Shown here piece by piece: positions 37,833 to 46,684 of a stretch of 64,000 nt of DNA (the first letter of the stretch is position 1; each line of letters starts with the position of its first letter). Below the pieces are notes generated by a model. That model worked only from the letters and a program-made list of their open reading frames with translations, did not search any database and had not been told where the DNA came from. Location: the NCBI RefSeq assembly GCF_003130705.1, contig NZ_CP021355.1, positions 920,202 to 984,201 of the forward strand. The letters are read 5' to 3'. This DNA is from Rhodococcus oxybenzonivorans (GTDB taxonomy: Bacteria > Actinomycetota > Actinomycetes > Mycobacteriales > Mycobacteriaceae). Position numbers and translations under genes: made by a program.

Positions 37833-38977
37833 TGGCCAACAACAAACTCACCCGGGGTGCCCTCGTGGCACTGGTCGGCGGATTCACCCTCACGGTGTCG
37901 GGGTGCGATTGGCAAGGTGCCAATTCCCTGCCACTGCCAGGAACCGCCGGTTCCGACGACGGCGCGTACACCGTCAAGATCGAGATGCCGAATGTGACAT
38001 CGATCCAACGCAACAGTCGGGTACGCGTCGGCGATGTCACGGTCGGCAACGTCGACGATGTGCAGCTCGCCGGATGGCACGCCGTCGTCACGGTCTCACT
38101 CGAGTCCGACGTCCACCTCCCCGGTAACGCGACGGCGAAGGTGGGGCAGACCAGTTTGCTCGGTTCGTTGCACATCGAACTGGCACCACCATTGACGGAA
38201 CCGCCCGCGGGCGAACTCCGCGACGGTGACACGATCCCGATCGACAACGCCAGCACGTATCCGACCACGGAACAGACACTGGCGTCGGTGTCGACCGTGC
38301 TCAACGGCGGAGGCCTCGCACAGATCCAGGAGATCAGTGGTGAACTCAACGCCGGGTTGTCCGGGCACGAGGTAGAAGTCCGTGACCTTCTCAATCAAGC
38401 GGATACGTTCAGCGGCAGTCTGAACGAACAGCGCGACGACATCATCACCGCCGCCGAAGGCCTCGATCGCCTTGCCTCGACCGTCGACCAGCAGAATGCC
38501 GTACTGGCCGGCGCGCTCGAACGGATCCCGCCCGCGCTCGCCATTCTTGACGAACAGCAGAGGAAGCTCACCGACACGGTGACCTCCGTCGGAAACTTCG
38601 CCGACTCGGCGAACCGGGTGGTCACGGCGAGCTCGCAGGACGTACAGACCAACGTGCGTGAGCTCGAGCCGGTGTTGCGTGAGCTCGGCAACTCCGGTTC
38701 CGACCTCACCCAGGCATTGGGTCTGCTTCCCACGTATCCGTGGCCGCTGGAAAACATTCCGAAGTTCTTCAAGGGTGACGCCGGTAACCTCTCCGCCACC
38801 GTCGATCTCACCATGGGTCGCCTCGACCGAGGATTGCTGCAGGGCACACCCCTCGAGGGGTCGCTCACGAACGCCGAAACCGCCCTTGGTCGTACGGAGG
38901 GTCGAATTCCGGCGGTCTCGACGAAGAACCCGCTGACGGCGGGACTCGACAACGTTGCGATGAGGGGTACCCGATGA
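37832..38977 (+). CDS. mceE: Mce family lipoprotein E
   Basis: A 381-residue Mce subunit with a lipoprotein signal (LVALVGGFTLTVSGC, lipidated Cys about residue 27) in place of a plain anchor, as is usual for the E position of mce operons. The MCE domain is about 45-120 (VTSIQRNSRVRVGDVTVGNV). It overlaps mceD by one base (TAATG) and mceF by 4 bp. Confidence 0.92.
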   Translation: MANNKLTRGALVALVGGFTLTVSGCDWQGANSLPLPGTAGSDDGAYTVKIEMPNVTSIQRNSRVRVGDVTVGNVDDVQLAGWHAVVTVSLESDVHLPGNATAKVGQTSLLGSLHIELAPPLTEPPAGELRDGDTIPIDNASTYPTTEQTLASVSTVLNGGGLAQIQEISGELNAGLSGHEVEVRDLLNQADTFSGSLNEQRDDIITAAEGLDRLASTVDQQNAVLAGALERIPPALAILDEQQRKLTDTVTSVGNFADSANRVVTASSQDVQTNVRELEPVLRELGNSGSDLTQALGLLPTYPWPLENIPKFFKGDAGNLSATVDLTMGRLDRGLLQGTPLEGSLTNAETALGRTEGRIPAVSTKNPLTAGLDNVAMRGTR

Positions 38978-40395
38978 TTCTGTCGAAATTCGTCAAGATT
39001 CAGCTGATCATCTTCGCCGTCCTCACCGTGATCGCCCTGATCACGATGGGTGTCGTGTACATGCGGTTGCCCGCGCTGGTAGGCATCGGGCGTTACTCGG
39101 TCGCCGTCGAACTTCCGACGAGTGGTGGGCTGTACAGCAGCGCGAACGTCACCTATCGCGGGTCGACCATCGGTACCGTCACCGACGTCACGCCCACCGC
39201 CGGCGGGGCACGTGCCACGTTGAATCTCGATAGCTCGGTCAGCATCCCGGTCTCAGCCGAGGCCCAGGTGCACAGCAGGTCCGCGATCGGCGAACAGTAC
39301 CTGGACTTCGTTCCCAGCTCGCTCGAGGGACCGTTCCTCGAGGATGGGGCGGTCGTACCAGCGAGCCAAGCGAGTGTGCCGCAAGACATCGGACCGATGA
39401 TCGACACCCTCAACGCCAGCCTCACCTCGATCCCGCAGCAACAGCTGAGCGCACTGATCGACGAGACCCACACTGCGTTCGAGGGCTCCGGCCCCGCGCT
39501 GCAACGGATCCTCAACGGCTCCGACCGTGTCCTGGATCAGGCCTACACCGACGCCGACGCCACCACCACGTTGATCAACGACGCGGCACCATTTCTGGAC
39601 TCCCAAAAGGTCAGCAGCCCCGCGATCCGCGAGTGGGTGGCGAACCTGGCGGGCACCGTCCAACAGGCCGAAGCGAATGACCAGCACGTCCGGCACATCC
39701 TGGAAACCAGCCCCGCAGCGGCCAGTGAGGCCAGTGCACTCTTCCAGCAATTGCACCCCACCGCCCCGCTCCTGGCGGCCAACCTGACCAGTCTCGGTCA
39801 GGTCGCGGTCACCTACAATCAATCACTGGAACAGCTGCTGGTTCTGCTGCCCGCCAGCGTCAGCGCCCTCAAGACGATCAACGTCCCCGATCAGGGAACG
39901 TCCAACGGCGCATTCCTCGACTTCAACCTGAATCTGAACGCACCCCCGCCCTGCACGACCGGGTTCCTCCCGGCCTCCGAACGGCGCGATGGCTCGGCCG
40001 TCGACGCTCCGACGCGCACATCGGACCCGATCTTCTGCGCGGTGCCGCAGGACTCGTCGGTTGCCGTGCGCGGCGCACGGAACCTGCCGTGCATGGACAC
40101 ACCCGGCAAACGCGCCCCCACCGTGGAGATCTGCAAGAGCGACGAGCCGTTCATTCCGTCGGGAACCAACCCCTGGGTGGGGGACCCGACACCGACCACC
40201 GGCAACTCCGCCGCCCCCGCGTCCCACACCCCGGAGCCGGCCGCCCCTCAGATCGGGACGGCAAGCTACAACCCACGGTCCGGCCAGTATCAGGGCAGCG
40301 ACGGCAGAACATACACGCAAACAGATCTCAACCGCACGGGATCTGCGCACGGTGAAACATCGCCCGTACAGGCGATTCTGACAGGAGGCCACTGA
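38974..40395 (+). CDS. mceF: Mce family protein F
   Basis: The last Mce subunit, 473 residues: anchor (IQLIIFAVLTVIALITMGVV), MCE domain (LYSSANVTYRGSTIGTVTDV), helical region and a long C-terminal domain with four or more Cys and a Pro/Thr-rich, disordered-looking tail (about 400-470). Overlap with mceE (ATGA) and with the following Mce-associated gene (TGATG) shows the operon continues without a break. Confidence 0.9.
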   Translation: MILSKFVKIQLIIFAVLTVIALITMGVVYMRLPALVGIGRYSVAVELPTSGGLYSSANVTYRGSTIGTVTDVTPTAGGARATLNLDSSVSIPVSAEAQVHSRSAIGEQYLDFVPSSLEGPFLEDGAVVPASQASVPQDIGPMIDTLNASLTSIPQQQLSALIDETHTAFEGSGPALQRILNGSDRVLDQAYTDADATTTLINDAAPFLDSQKVSSPAIREWVANLAGTVQQAEANDQHVRHILETSPAAASEASALFQQLHPTAPLLAANLTSLGQVAVTYNQSLEQLLVLLPASVSALKTINVPDQGTSNGAFLDFNLNLNAPPPCTTGFLPASERRDGSAVDAPTRTSDPIFCAVPQDSSVAVRGARNLPCMDTPGKRAPTVEICKSDEPFIPSGTNPWVGDPTPTTGNSAAPASHTPEPAAPQIGTASYNPRSGQYQGSDGRTYTQTDLNRTGSAHGETSPVQAILTGGH

Positions 40396-41072
40396 TGCTC
40401 CGACGCAAATCCGAGACCGTGTCGGATGTCGCCGCCGTCCGCGCCGCACTCGACGCACGGCAGGCCGCCGAGGCGGCCGTCCAGGCGGCCGAGGCAGCGG
40501 AAGCCGCCGCCGCCGCACAGGAAGCAGGCGATACCGGCGACATACCAGCCGTCCGCCACGATCCGCGGCGCCCCAGACCACGTACCCGCCGATGGAACAC
40601 CCTCGCCGCGGCGCTGTTCGCGGTCGTTCTGGTGGGACTGGTGGTGGCCGCGGGCGCCCTCGCACACGCGCACCGCAACAGCCAGGACGCTAGCGACCAA
40701 GATCTGGCCATGCTCGGCGCTGCCCGGCAGTCAGTCCTCAACCTGATCTCTCCGAGCTCGCAGGATCCCGCGGCCGGCGCGGATCGCATCATCAACGACG
40801 CGACCGGCTCGTGGCTCACCGAATTCGAAGGCACAAAAGATCAGTTCGTCTCCGCCATCGCGGAATCGAAGACCGAGTCGAGCGGCGAAATTCTCGGTGC
40901 GGGCATCGAGGGCCGAAACGACGACGGCAGCACGACCGTCCTGGTATCGGCGGTGTCGAAGGTAACCAACGCCGCCGGCGCCAAGGACGAGCCGCGAACC
41001 TGGCGTCTACGAGTCGGCATCGTCGATGTCGACGGGTCCTACAAACTGTCAAAAGTGGAGGTCGTGCCGTGA
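40395..41072 (+). CDS. Mce-associated membrane protein
   Basis: A 225-residue protein. An Ala-rich coiled-coil-like start (ALDARQAAEAAVQAAEAAEA) precedes one membrane segment (about 70-95; ALFAVVLVGLVVAAGALAHA) and a soluble extracytoplasmic domain. That domain has the NTF2-like pattern of Mce-associated (Mas) proteins (GILGAGIEGRNDDGSTTVLV-like block; VDGSYKLSKVEVVP end). Mas proteins stabilise Mce complexes. The one at 41853 is clearly homologous. Confidence 0.85.
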   Translation: MLRRKSETVSDVAAVRAALDARQAAEAAVQAAEAAEAAAAAQEAGDTGDIPAVRHDPRRPRPRTRRWNTLAAALFAVVLVGLVVAAGALAHAHRNSQDASDQDLAMLGAARQSVLNLISPSSQDPAAGADRIINDATGSWLTEFEGTKDQFVSAIAESKTESSGEILGAGIEGRNDDGSTTVLVSAVSKVTNAAGAKDEPRTWRLRVGIVDVDGSYKLSKVEVVP

Positions 41073-41818
41073 CCTGTGAACTCGAGGACAAAAATATCGC
41101 AGCGGAACCAACACAGGAACCGCCCGCCGCGGCCGAACCGAACCCAGCCACCGCCCGTCACGCCGTCTTCCTCAGATGCGGACTCACCGCGGTCGCACTC
41201 GGTGCCCTCCTGGCCACCGGGGCAGTTCTCGAGTTCCCCCTCTGGTTCATCCTTTCGGGCGCGATCGGTGTCCTCGCCATCGGCGCTCTGACCTACCGCA
41301 GTGAAATCGCGTTCACCCGCTCCGCCACCATCAGAGGGCGGCGCACGCGCACACTGGTTGCGGTGGCGCTCCTGGCCGCTTCGGCGATGGCCTTCGCCGC
41401 CGTGGCACACCTGCACTACATCGTCTCCGGCGAACGCACCGAACAGACACGGGCCGCTGTCGCCGAGAAGGCCGGTGAACTGACCGCAGGGGTCCTGACC
41501 TACAAGGCACCCACCGTCGAGGACGACGTCGCCCAGTCCAAGAGCCATCTGACCGGCGAATTCTTGGACTCGTACTCAACTCTCACCGCCGAGACGATAG
41601 TCCCGCAGGCGAAGCAAGGACAGGTCGAGACACATTGGGAAGCGAGCGGAACGTCGGTGATTTCAGCCGAACCCGACTCCGCGGTGGTACTCGTCTTCCT
41701 CCGCGGCACCACGGCAAGCGCCGCGAAACCAGATCCGACGTACCTCTTCAGCAGTGTACGAGTACGCATGGAGGCGTCCGGCGATCAGTGGCTCATCTCC
41801 CAACTCGAGCCCCTGTGA
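41069..41818 (+). CDS. Mce-associated membrane protein with extra membrane helices
   Basis: A 249-residue protein with two hydrophobic segments (about 30-75) before a third (TLVAVALLAASAMAFAAVAH), then a Mas-type extracytoplasmic domain ending ASGDQWLISQLEPL. GTG 41069 overlaps the upstream stop and has GGAGG 7 nt before it. The ending resembles that of the gene at 42644 (LISKFEPLF), so the four associated genes form two pairs. Confidence 0.82.
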   Translation: MTCELEDKNIAAEPTQEPPAAAEPNPATARHAVFLRCGLTAVALGALLATGAVLEFPLWFILSGAIGVLAIGALTYRSEIAFTRSATIRGRRTRTLVAVALLAASAMAFAAVAHLHYIVSGERTEQTRAAVAEKAGELTAGVLTYKAPTVEDDVAQSKSHLTGEFLDSYSTLTAETIVPQAKQGQVETHWEASGTSVISAEPDSAVVLVFLRGTTASAAKPDPTYLFSSVRVRMEASGDQWLISQLEPL

Positions 41819-41852
41819 AATTCCCCGTCCCGAAACGTCCAAGGAGGCTGGG

Positions 41853-42647
41853 ATGACGAAGACATCCACCAACACGCCACGATCGCGGATCGACGTCGAC
41901 ACCACGACCCTGCGCGCTCACGCAATCGAAGCCCGCGCCGCAGCGGTGGCCGCACTCGCGGCCGCCGAGCGCGCCGCGAAAGCCGCCGAACCACGTCCGC
42001 CGGACGATTCCCCCGCACCGGTCGCCGACGAGCAGCCACAGCGTGCGGCCGGACGAGGCGGTGCGTTGCGCGGGCGCCGGAGGGCAGCAATGTACCGCGC
42101 CGCGGTGGTGCTCCTCGCCGTGACCTCGCTCGCCGGCTCCGCCTCCGGTGTCAAGGCATGGTGGGATCACCGTGCGGTCGAACAACGCGATTCGGCGGAC
42201 CAGGCCGTGATGCATTTTGCCGAAGACGCTGTTGTGCAGCTTATCTCGACGAACAAACAAGACCCCGACGCCTACGTGCAACGCATCCTCGACAACGCAG
42301 CCGGCCAGTGGCATGACGACTTCGATGCCCGCAAACAGACCGTTCTCGACACCATGAAAGCAGCGGGCAACGTCACCGTCGGCCATGCCGTCGAATCCGG
42401 CATCGAGCGACGAAATGACGACGGCAGCACCACTGTTCTGGTGGCCGCTTCGGCGGACGGCAATGTACCGCTCGCCGGGCCCGACGCCGCTGACCCCGCC
42501 ACAGGAGCGGCCGGAGAACAGGCCCAACCCTCAGGCGGTGATCCTGGTATGACGGCGACGATCGAGCCACAGGAGTACCAGCTGCGCGTGGACGTCGTCG
42601 ACGTCGACGGGCAACTCAAATTGTCGAAGGTGGGATTCGTCCAATGA
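41853..42647 (+). CDS. Mce-associated membrane protein
   Basis: A 264-residue homologue of the protein at 40395: Ala-rich coiled region (AAAVAALAAAERAAKAAEP), one membrane helix (AAVVLLAVTSLAGSASGV) and a Mas domain with ESGIERRNDDGSTTVLVAAS. An insert of about 25 residues rich in Ala/Gly/Pro interrupts the domain near the end. AAGGAGG precedes the ATG. It overlaps the next gene by 4 bp. Confidence 0.85.
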   Translation: MTKTSTNTPRSRIDVDTTTLRAHAIEARAAAVAALAAAERAAKAAEPRPPDDSPAPVADEQPQRAAGRGGALRGRRRAAMYRAAVVLLAVTSLAGSASGVKAWWDHRAVEQRDSADQAVMHFAEDAVVQLISTNKQDPDAYVQRILDNAAGQWHDDFDARKQTVLDTMKAAGNVTVGHAVESGIERRNDDGSTTVLVAASADGNVPLAGPDAADPATGAAGEQAQPSGGDPGMTATIEPQEYQLRVDVVDVDGQLKLSKVGFVQ

Positions 42648-43624
42648 CGACACTGAACATCGATACCCAGGTGAAAGAAGAGAGCGCAGAGCCCGAGCGC
42701 GACAGCGCAAGGGAGCAAGGCGCATCACTTGTGCGCCGCGCCCGCGCACTGGCAATCGACATGTGCCCGCCCGTCACCGCGGCGGCCTCCGCAGGGGTGC
42801 TGTCCCACATTCTGGCGGGGCAGGTATGGGCCGTCCTGTGTTGGGGCATCGTGGCCCTGTCCGGACTCTTCATCGTCGCCAACAGCATCATCTACCAGGG
42901 CCGCACCGGACGAACCGCCGGCAAGTACCTCGAGGGCCTCCGCACGGTATCCACCACCACGGGAGCTCCGATCGGCGTCCTCCGTGCACTCATCCGGCTA
43001 GGGTGCCTGCCCGCCGACGGGATCCTGTTCCTCATCGGGCGGTTCTGGCCCCTCCATCGGGGACAGCGGCGCACATTCGCCGACAACATCGCCGGATCAG
43101 TCGTCAGAACGTACGACACGGAGGGTCCAACCGACGGTCGGCGCCGACTCGGCATGACGGCCGCAGCGGTGATCCCACTCGGTGCAGTCCTTCTCCTCGT
43201 CCTGGTCCAATTCTTCAGCCAACGCGCCGCCGACCAGGAAATCACGGCAGCGCACGGATCCGTGACGCAGGTTGCCTCCGACGGCGCCGTAGCGCTCCTG
43301 TCGTACAAGCCCGACACCGTCGATCAGGAGCTGGACGCCGCACGCGGCGTGCTGACCGGAGACTTCCTCGAAACGTACACAAAGCTCGCGAAAGATGTGG
43401 TCGCGCCGACGGCAAAAGACAAGCAGGTAACGATGCAAGCGTCCGCCGCAGGTTCTGCCGTCGAATCGGTGTCCGCAGACCAAGCATCAGTCCTCGTCTA
43501 CATCAACCAGAGCACGACGACGGCAAACAGCCCCGAAACTACGCAGTCACAGAACGCCATTCGGGTCGGCCTCACCCGCGTCGACGACACCTGGTTGATC
43601 AGCAAATTCGAACCGTTGTTCTGA
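42644..43624 (+). CDS. RDD-domain/Mce-associated fusion membrane protein
   Basis: A 326-residue protein joining an N-terminal RDD-like membrane domain to a C-terminal Mas domain. The RDD part spans about 25-150 (RARALAIDMCPPV, YQGRTGRTAGKYLEGLRTV, RTFADNIAGSVVRTY) with three membrane helices. A further helix (AAAVIPLGAVLLLVLVQFF) leads to the Mas domain (about 195-326). RDD proteins next to Mce genes occur elsewhere as separate genes; here the two are one chain. It is the last gene before mceG. Confidence 0.85.
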   Translation: MTTLNIDTQVKEESAEPERDSAREQGASLVRRARALAIDMCPPVTAAASAGVLSHILAGQVWAVLCWGIVALSGLFIVANSIIYQGRTGRTAGKYLEGLRTVSTTTGAPIGVLRALIRLGCLPADGILFLIGRFWPLHRGQRRTFADNIAGSVVRTYDTEGPTDGRRRLGMTAAAVIPLGAVLLLVLVQFFSQRAADQEITAAHGSVTQVASDGAVALLSYKPDTVDQELDAARGVLTGDFLETYTKLAKDVVAPTAKDKQVTMQASAAGSAVESVSADQASVLVYINQSTTTANSPETTQSQNAIRVGLTRVDDTWLISKFEPLF

Positions 43625-43696
43625 CAGTAGGGCAGCGGGATAGTGGCCACCGCTGCTGCGAAACACCAATCCCTAGGCCGTGAGAGTGAGGAAACA

Positions 43697-44731
43697 ATGG
43701 GTGTCGAGGTAGCGGTCACCAATCTGACGAAGTCCTTCGGATCGCAGAAGATTTGGCAGGACGTGTCGCTGACGCTTCCGCCCGGTGAGGTCAGCGCGTT
43801 GCTGGGCCCGTCGGGTACGGGTAAGTCGGTCTTCCTGAAGTCGCTGATCGGTCTGCTCCGCCCGGAGCAGGGATCGATCGTAATCGACGGCACCGACATC
43901 CTGGAGTGCTCGACCAAGGAGCTCTACGAGATCCGCAAGCTGTTCGGCGTGCTGTTCCAGGACGGTGCCCTGTTCGGGTCGATGAACCTCTACGACAACG
44001 TGGCGTTCCCACTGCGCGAGCACACCAAGAAGAGCGAATCCGAGATCCGCACGATCGTGATGGAAAAGCTTGAACTGACCGGACTGATCGGCGCCGAAAC
44101 GAAACTGCCCGGCGAAATCTCCGGCGGCATGCGCAAGCGCGCCGGCCTGGCCCGGGCGCTGGTGCTGGACCCGCAGATCATCCTCGTCGACGAGCCCGAT
44201 TCCGGCCTGGATCCGGTCCGCACCACCTACATCAGTCAGACGTTGATCGACATCAACGCCGAGATCGACGCGACGATCCTGATCGTCTCGCACAACATCA
44301 ACCTCGCGCGCACGGTGCCGGACAACATCGGCATGCTCTTCCGCCGCCAACTGGTGATGTTCGGACCCCGCGAGGTGCTGCTCACCAGCGAGGAGCCGGT
44401 GGTCAAACAGTTCCTCAACGGCACCATGATCGGCCCGATCGGCATGTCCGAGGAGAAGGACGACGCTCAGATGGCAGCAGAGCAGGCCATGGTCGACGCC
44501 GGACACCACGCCGGTGGCGTCGACGACGTCGAGGGCATCGTCCCGCAGATGAAGGCCACCCCGGGCATGCCATTCCGCCAAGCCGTCGCCCGCAGGCAAG
44601 AACGGGTGCGCGAGATCATGGACACCCTGCCCTACAGTGCCCAGCTCGCGATCCAGGAGAGCTTCGAATCCACCGCACTCACCGAAGAATTTCCGGCCAT
44701 CATGACGGACGAGATGTACGCCGTCGACTAG
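43697..44731 (+). CDS. mceG: Mce transporter ATPase
   Basis: The 344-residue ABC ATPase powers YrbE/Mce import. Walker A is GPSGTGKS near residue 39, the signature ISGGMRKRAGLARAL near 140, and Walker B IILVDEPDSGLDP. A C-terminal extension of about 90 residues is typical of MceG (Mkl) proteins. ATG 43697 follows GTGAGGAAA. In Mycobacterium tuberculosis one unlinked mceG serves several operons, so a linked copy makes this locus look self-sufficient. Confidence 0.92.
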   Translation: MGVEVAVTNLTKSFGSQKIWQDVSLTLPPGEVSALLGPSGTGKSVFLKSLIGLLRPEQGSIVIDGTDILECSTKELYEIRKLFGVLFQDGALFGSMNLYDNVAFPLREHTKKSESEIRTIVMEKLELTGLIGAETKLPGEISGGMRKRAGLARALVLDPQIILVDEPDSGLDPVRTTYISQTLIDINAEIDATILIVSHNINLARTVPDNIGMLFRRQLVMFGPREVLLTSEEPVVKQFLNGTMIGPIGMSEEKDDAQMAAEQAMVDAGHHAGGVDDVEGIVPQMKATPGMPFRQAVARRQERVREIMDTLPYSAQLAIQESFESTALTEEFPAIMTDEMYAVD

Positions 44732-44772
44732 CGCGCGGCGAATCCGATCAACCCACGAAGAAGAGAGAGCAC

Positions 44773-44859
44773 ATGATCATCGACCTGGTAGACCCGATCC
44801 AGAACCTGGTGACCGCGATTGCGTGGTTACTCGTCAGAGGTCACCTCCCCCCACTGTAG
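44773..44859 (+). CDS. Possible 28-residue small membrane peptide
   Basis: A short open frame directly after mceG starts at an ATG with a good purine-rich ribosome site (AAGAAGAGAGAG). It encodes a partly hydrophobic peptide (LVTAIAWLLVRGHLPPL end). It might be a genuine small transporter-associated peptide or the stump of a lost gene. No family is recognised. Confidence 0.35.
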   Translation: MIIDLVDPIQNLVTAIAWLLVRGHLPPL

Positions 44860-44905
44860 AAACTGCGACAGCCCAGATCGACGGACGAGCGACACAGGCA
44901 GGACC

Positions 44906-45562
44906 ATGGATTCACGGCGGCGAGTACCGTCAGCAGTATTCGACGAGGCAACGGCGGTACTCGACGAACCGAATTGGCGATATGTGGCGCAACCAGAATT
45001 ATCACCGATTCTCCGCGGAGCCCTGGATGCTTTCTACGAAAAGGGCTTTCGTGGTACGACGGTGCGAGATATTTCTCAACGCGCCGGCGTAGCGATGCCC
45101 ACGCTGTACTACTATCACGGGAACAAGGAAGGCATCTTCACGGCGCTGCTCGAGTGCGCGACCAAGGACTTCCTCGCGCGCGCGTACGCCGCGCGGGACG
45201 AGGGCGGGGACAAGCCGGAGGTCCGACTGGCCTATGTGGTCGAATCGATACTTCTCCGGACCCTCATCGGCCCTCGGATGGTGGCGTTGGAGCCCGATAT
45301 CCGGTATCTCAGCGCACCGAATCGCGACCGCTTTGAGCGTGTGCGAACAGGGGTCGAACGTCTGCTGCTCGGGATCGTACGAGAGGGGCGCCGCCGGGGC
45401 CTTTTCACCGTATCGGATCCCGTGCTCACCACAAGGGCGTTGCTCGACATGTGTGATGCCGTTCCCAGCTGGTACGTCGAGTGTCCGCCCAAATATCATG
45501 CCGTTGCGCAGAAGTATGGTGCCATTGCATTGAACGCGGTGGGGTACAGGGCGGACGGCTAG
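44906..45562 (+). CDS. TetR-family transcriptional regulator
   Basis: A 218-residue TetR protein. The helix-turn-helix is about residues 27-72 (PILRGALDAFYEKGFRGTTV, AGVAMPTLYYYHGNKEGIFT), followed by a ligand-binding domain like those of lipid-responsive regulators. ATG 44906 has AGGCAGGA upstream. Its position directly after mceG makes it a candidate repressor of the mce operon through the AAGTGAATCGC dyad at 31227. Two other TetR genes in the island compete for that role. Confidence 0.83.
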   Translation: MDSRRRVPSAVFDEATAVLDEPNWRYVAQPELSPILRGALDAFYEKGFRGTTVRDISQRAGVAMPTLYYYHGNKEGIFTALLECATKDFLARAYAARDEGGDKPEVRLAYVVESILLRTLIGPRMVALEPDIRYLSAPNRDRFERVRTGVERLLLGIVREGRRRGLFTVSDPVLTTRALLDMCDAVPSWYVECPPKYHAVAQKYGAIALNAVGYRADG

Positions 45563-45616
45563 ATCGGGGCTCCGACAATCACCCGAAGCGCGGATCAAGC
45601 GTGAATAGAACCCGAT

Positions 45617-46423
45617 TCATACCGGGTCGATGAACGAGGGGGCGCGCCCGGAGACGCCGGCAGCGACAGCGGCGACCTGATTTGGTGAACCCAGAAGTCC
45701 CAATTGAAGCCGGGATTCGAGGGCCAGCGCCTCCGCTGTGTCGCCGTTGTTCCAGCCCTCGTCGTAGAGGCGCTTTGCCGCCCGGATCGCATCTGGCGAT
45801 TTCTCGGCGATGTCACCAGCCAATTCGAGTGCCGCACTGAGTGGGTCCTCGGCCGTGCGAGTGACCAATCCCAACGAACTCGCCTCCAGGCCCGATACGA
45901 TTCGTCCGGTGAAAGTGAGTTCCTTCGCCACGTCGATGCGCATAACACGTGGTAGGGACTGAGTGATTGCCATGTCCGGGACCAGTCCCCACTTGACCTC
46001 CATGAGGGACAACCGGGCGTCGGGCGCAGCGATTCGGATGTCGGCGCCGAGCGCGATCTGCATACCGCCACCGAAGCAGCTTCCGGTGATCGCGGCGATC
46101 ACTGGCACCGGAACTCCCGACCAGTCGTGCGCCGCGCGCTGCGCGAAATTGGCAGGTTTCCCATGCTCCCGGACGAACAGGGCGTCGATGCCTCCCGCTG
46201 AGTCAGCAAGAAAACTTGAAATGTCCAAACCTGAGCAGAAGCTGCGCCCTTCGCCATGAAGAACAACCGCTCTCACTGTGCGATCGGTAGCGAGGTGACC
46301 TGCGGCTTCGAGCAATCCCTCGAACATAGCCTTGTCCAACGCATTGTGCTTCTCGGCACGGACCATCGTGACAGTCGCTACACCACTGTCGCTCACACTG
46401 AGACGAATTCGTTTATCACTCAT
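45617..46423 (-). CDS. Enoyl-CoA hydratase/isomerase family protein
   Basis: A 268-residue crotonase: GEGRSFCSGLDISSF (about 60), AAITGSCFGGGMQIALGADI (about 105) and KWGLVPDMAITQSLP (acid region, about 140). ATG 46423 gives the normal family start although no good ribosome site is visible; upstream extension is Arg-rich and unlikely. It is convergent with the TetR gene and divergent from the membrane protein at 46685. It probably adds hydration or isomerisation capacity to beta-oxidation of the imported substrate. Confidence 0.85.
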   Translation of the reverse strand: MSDKRIRLSVSDSGVATVTMVRAEKHNALDKAMFEGLLEAAGHLATDRTVRAVVLHGEGRSFCSGLDISSFLADSAGGIDALFVREHGKPANFAQRAAHDWSGVPVPVIAAITGSCFGGGMQIALGADIRIAAPDARLSLMEVKWGLVPDMAITQSLPRVMRIDVAKELTFTGRIVSGLEASSLGLVTRTAEDPLSAALELAGDIAEKSPDAIRAAKRLYDEGWNNGDTAEALALESRLQLGLLGSPNQVAAVAAGVSGRAPSFIDPV

Positions 46424-46684
46424 GGGGGCTGACTCTAACTCTGGGACTGTCCGACCCGAAAGCCGTTCGCTGGCGAAGCGTTCCTTTCTCGTCGATCTTT
46501 CGCTCCCGGTCGAGATGGCCGGCAGTGTGGCTTTCCCCCGACGCGCGCCTACCCCCAAAGTGTGATTCCCGTACCCCCCTGGGAGACGCGCGCCATGGGG
46601 TGGCGGACCTAGCCTCAAAGGATCGTTGGCCTACACCGGCCAGGCAGTGGCGATTCGCACAAAGATGTTGGACTAGGAGTAGCT

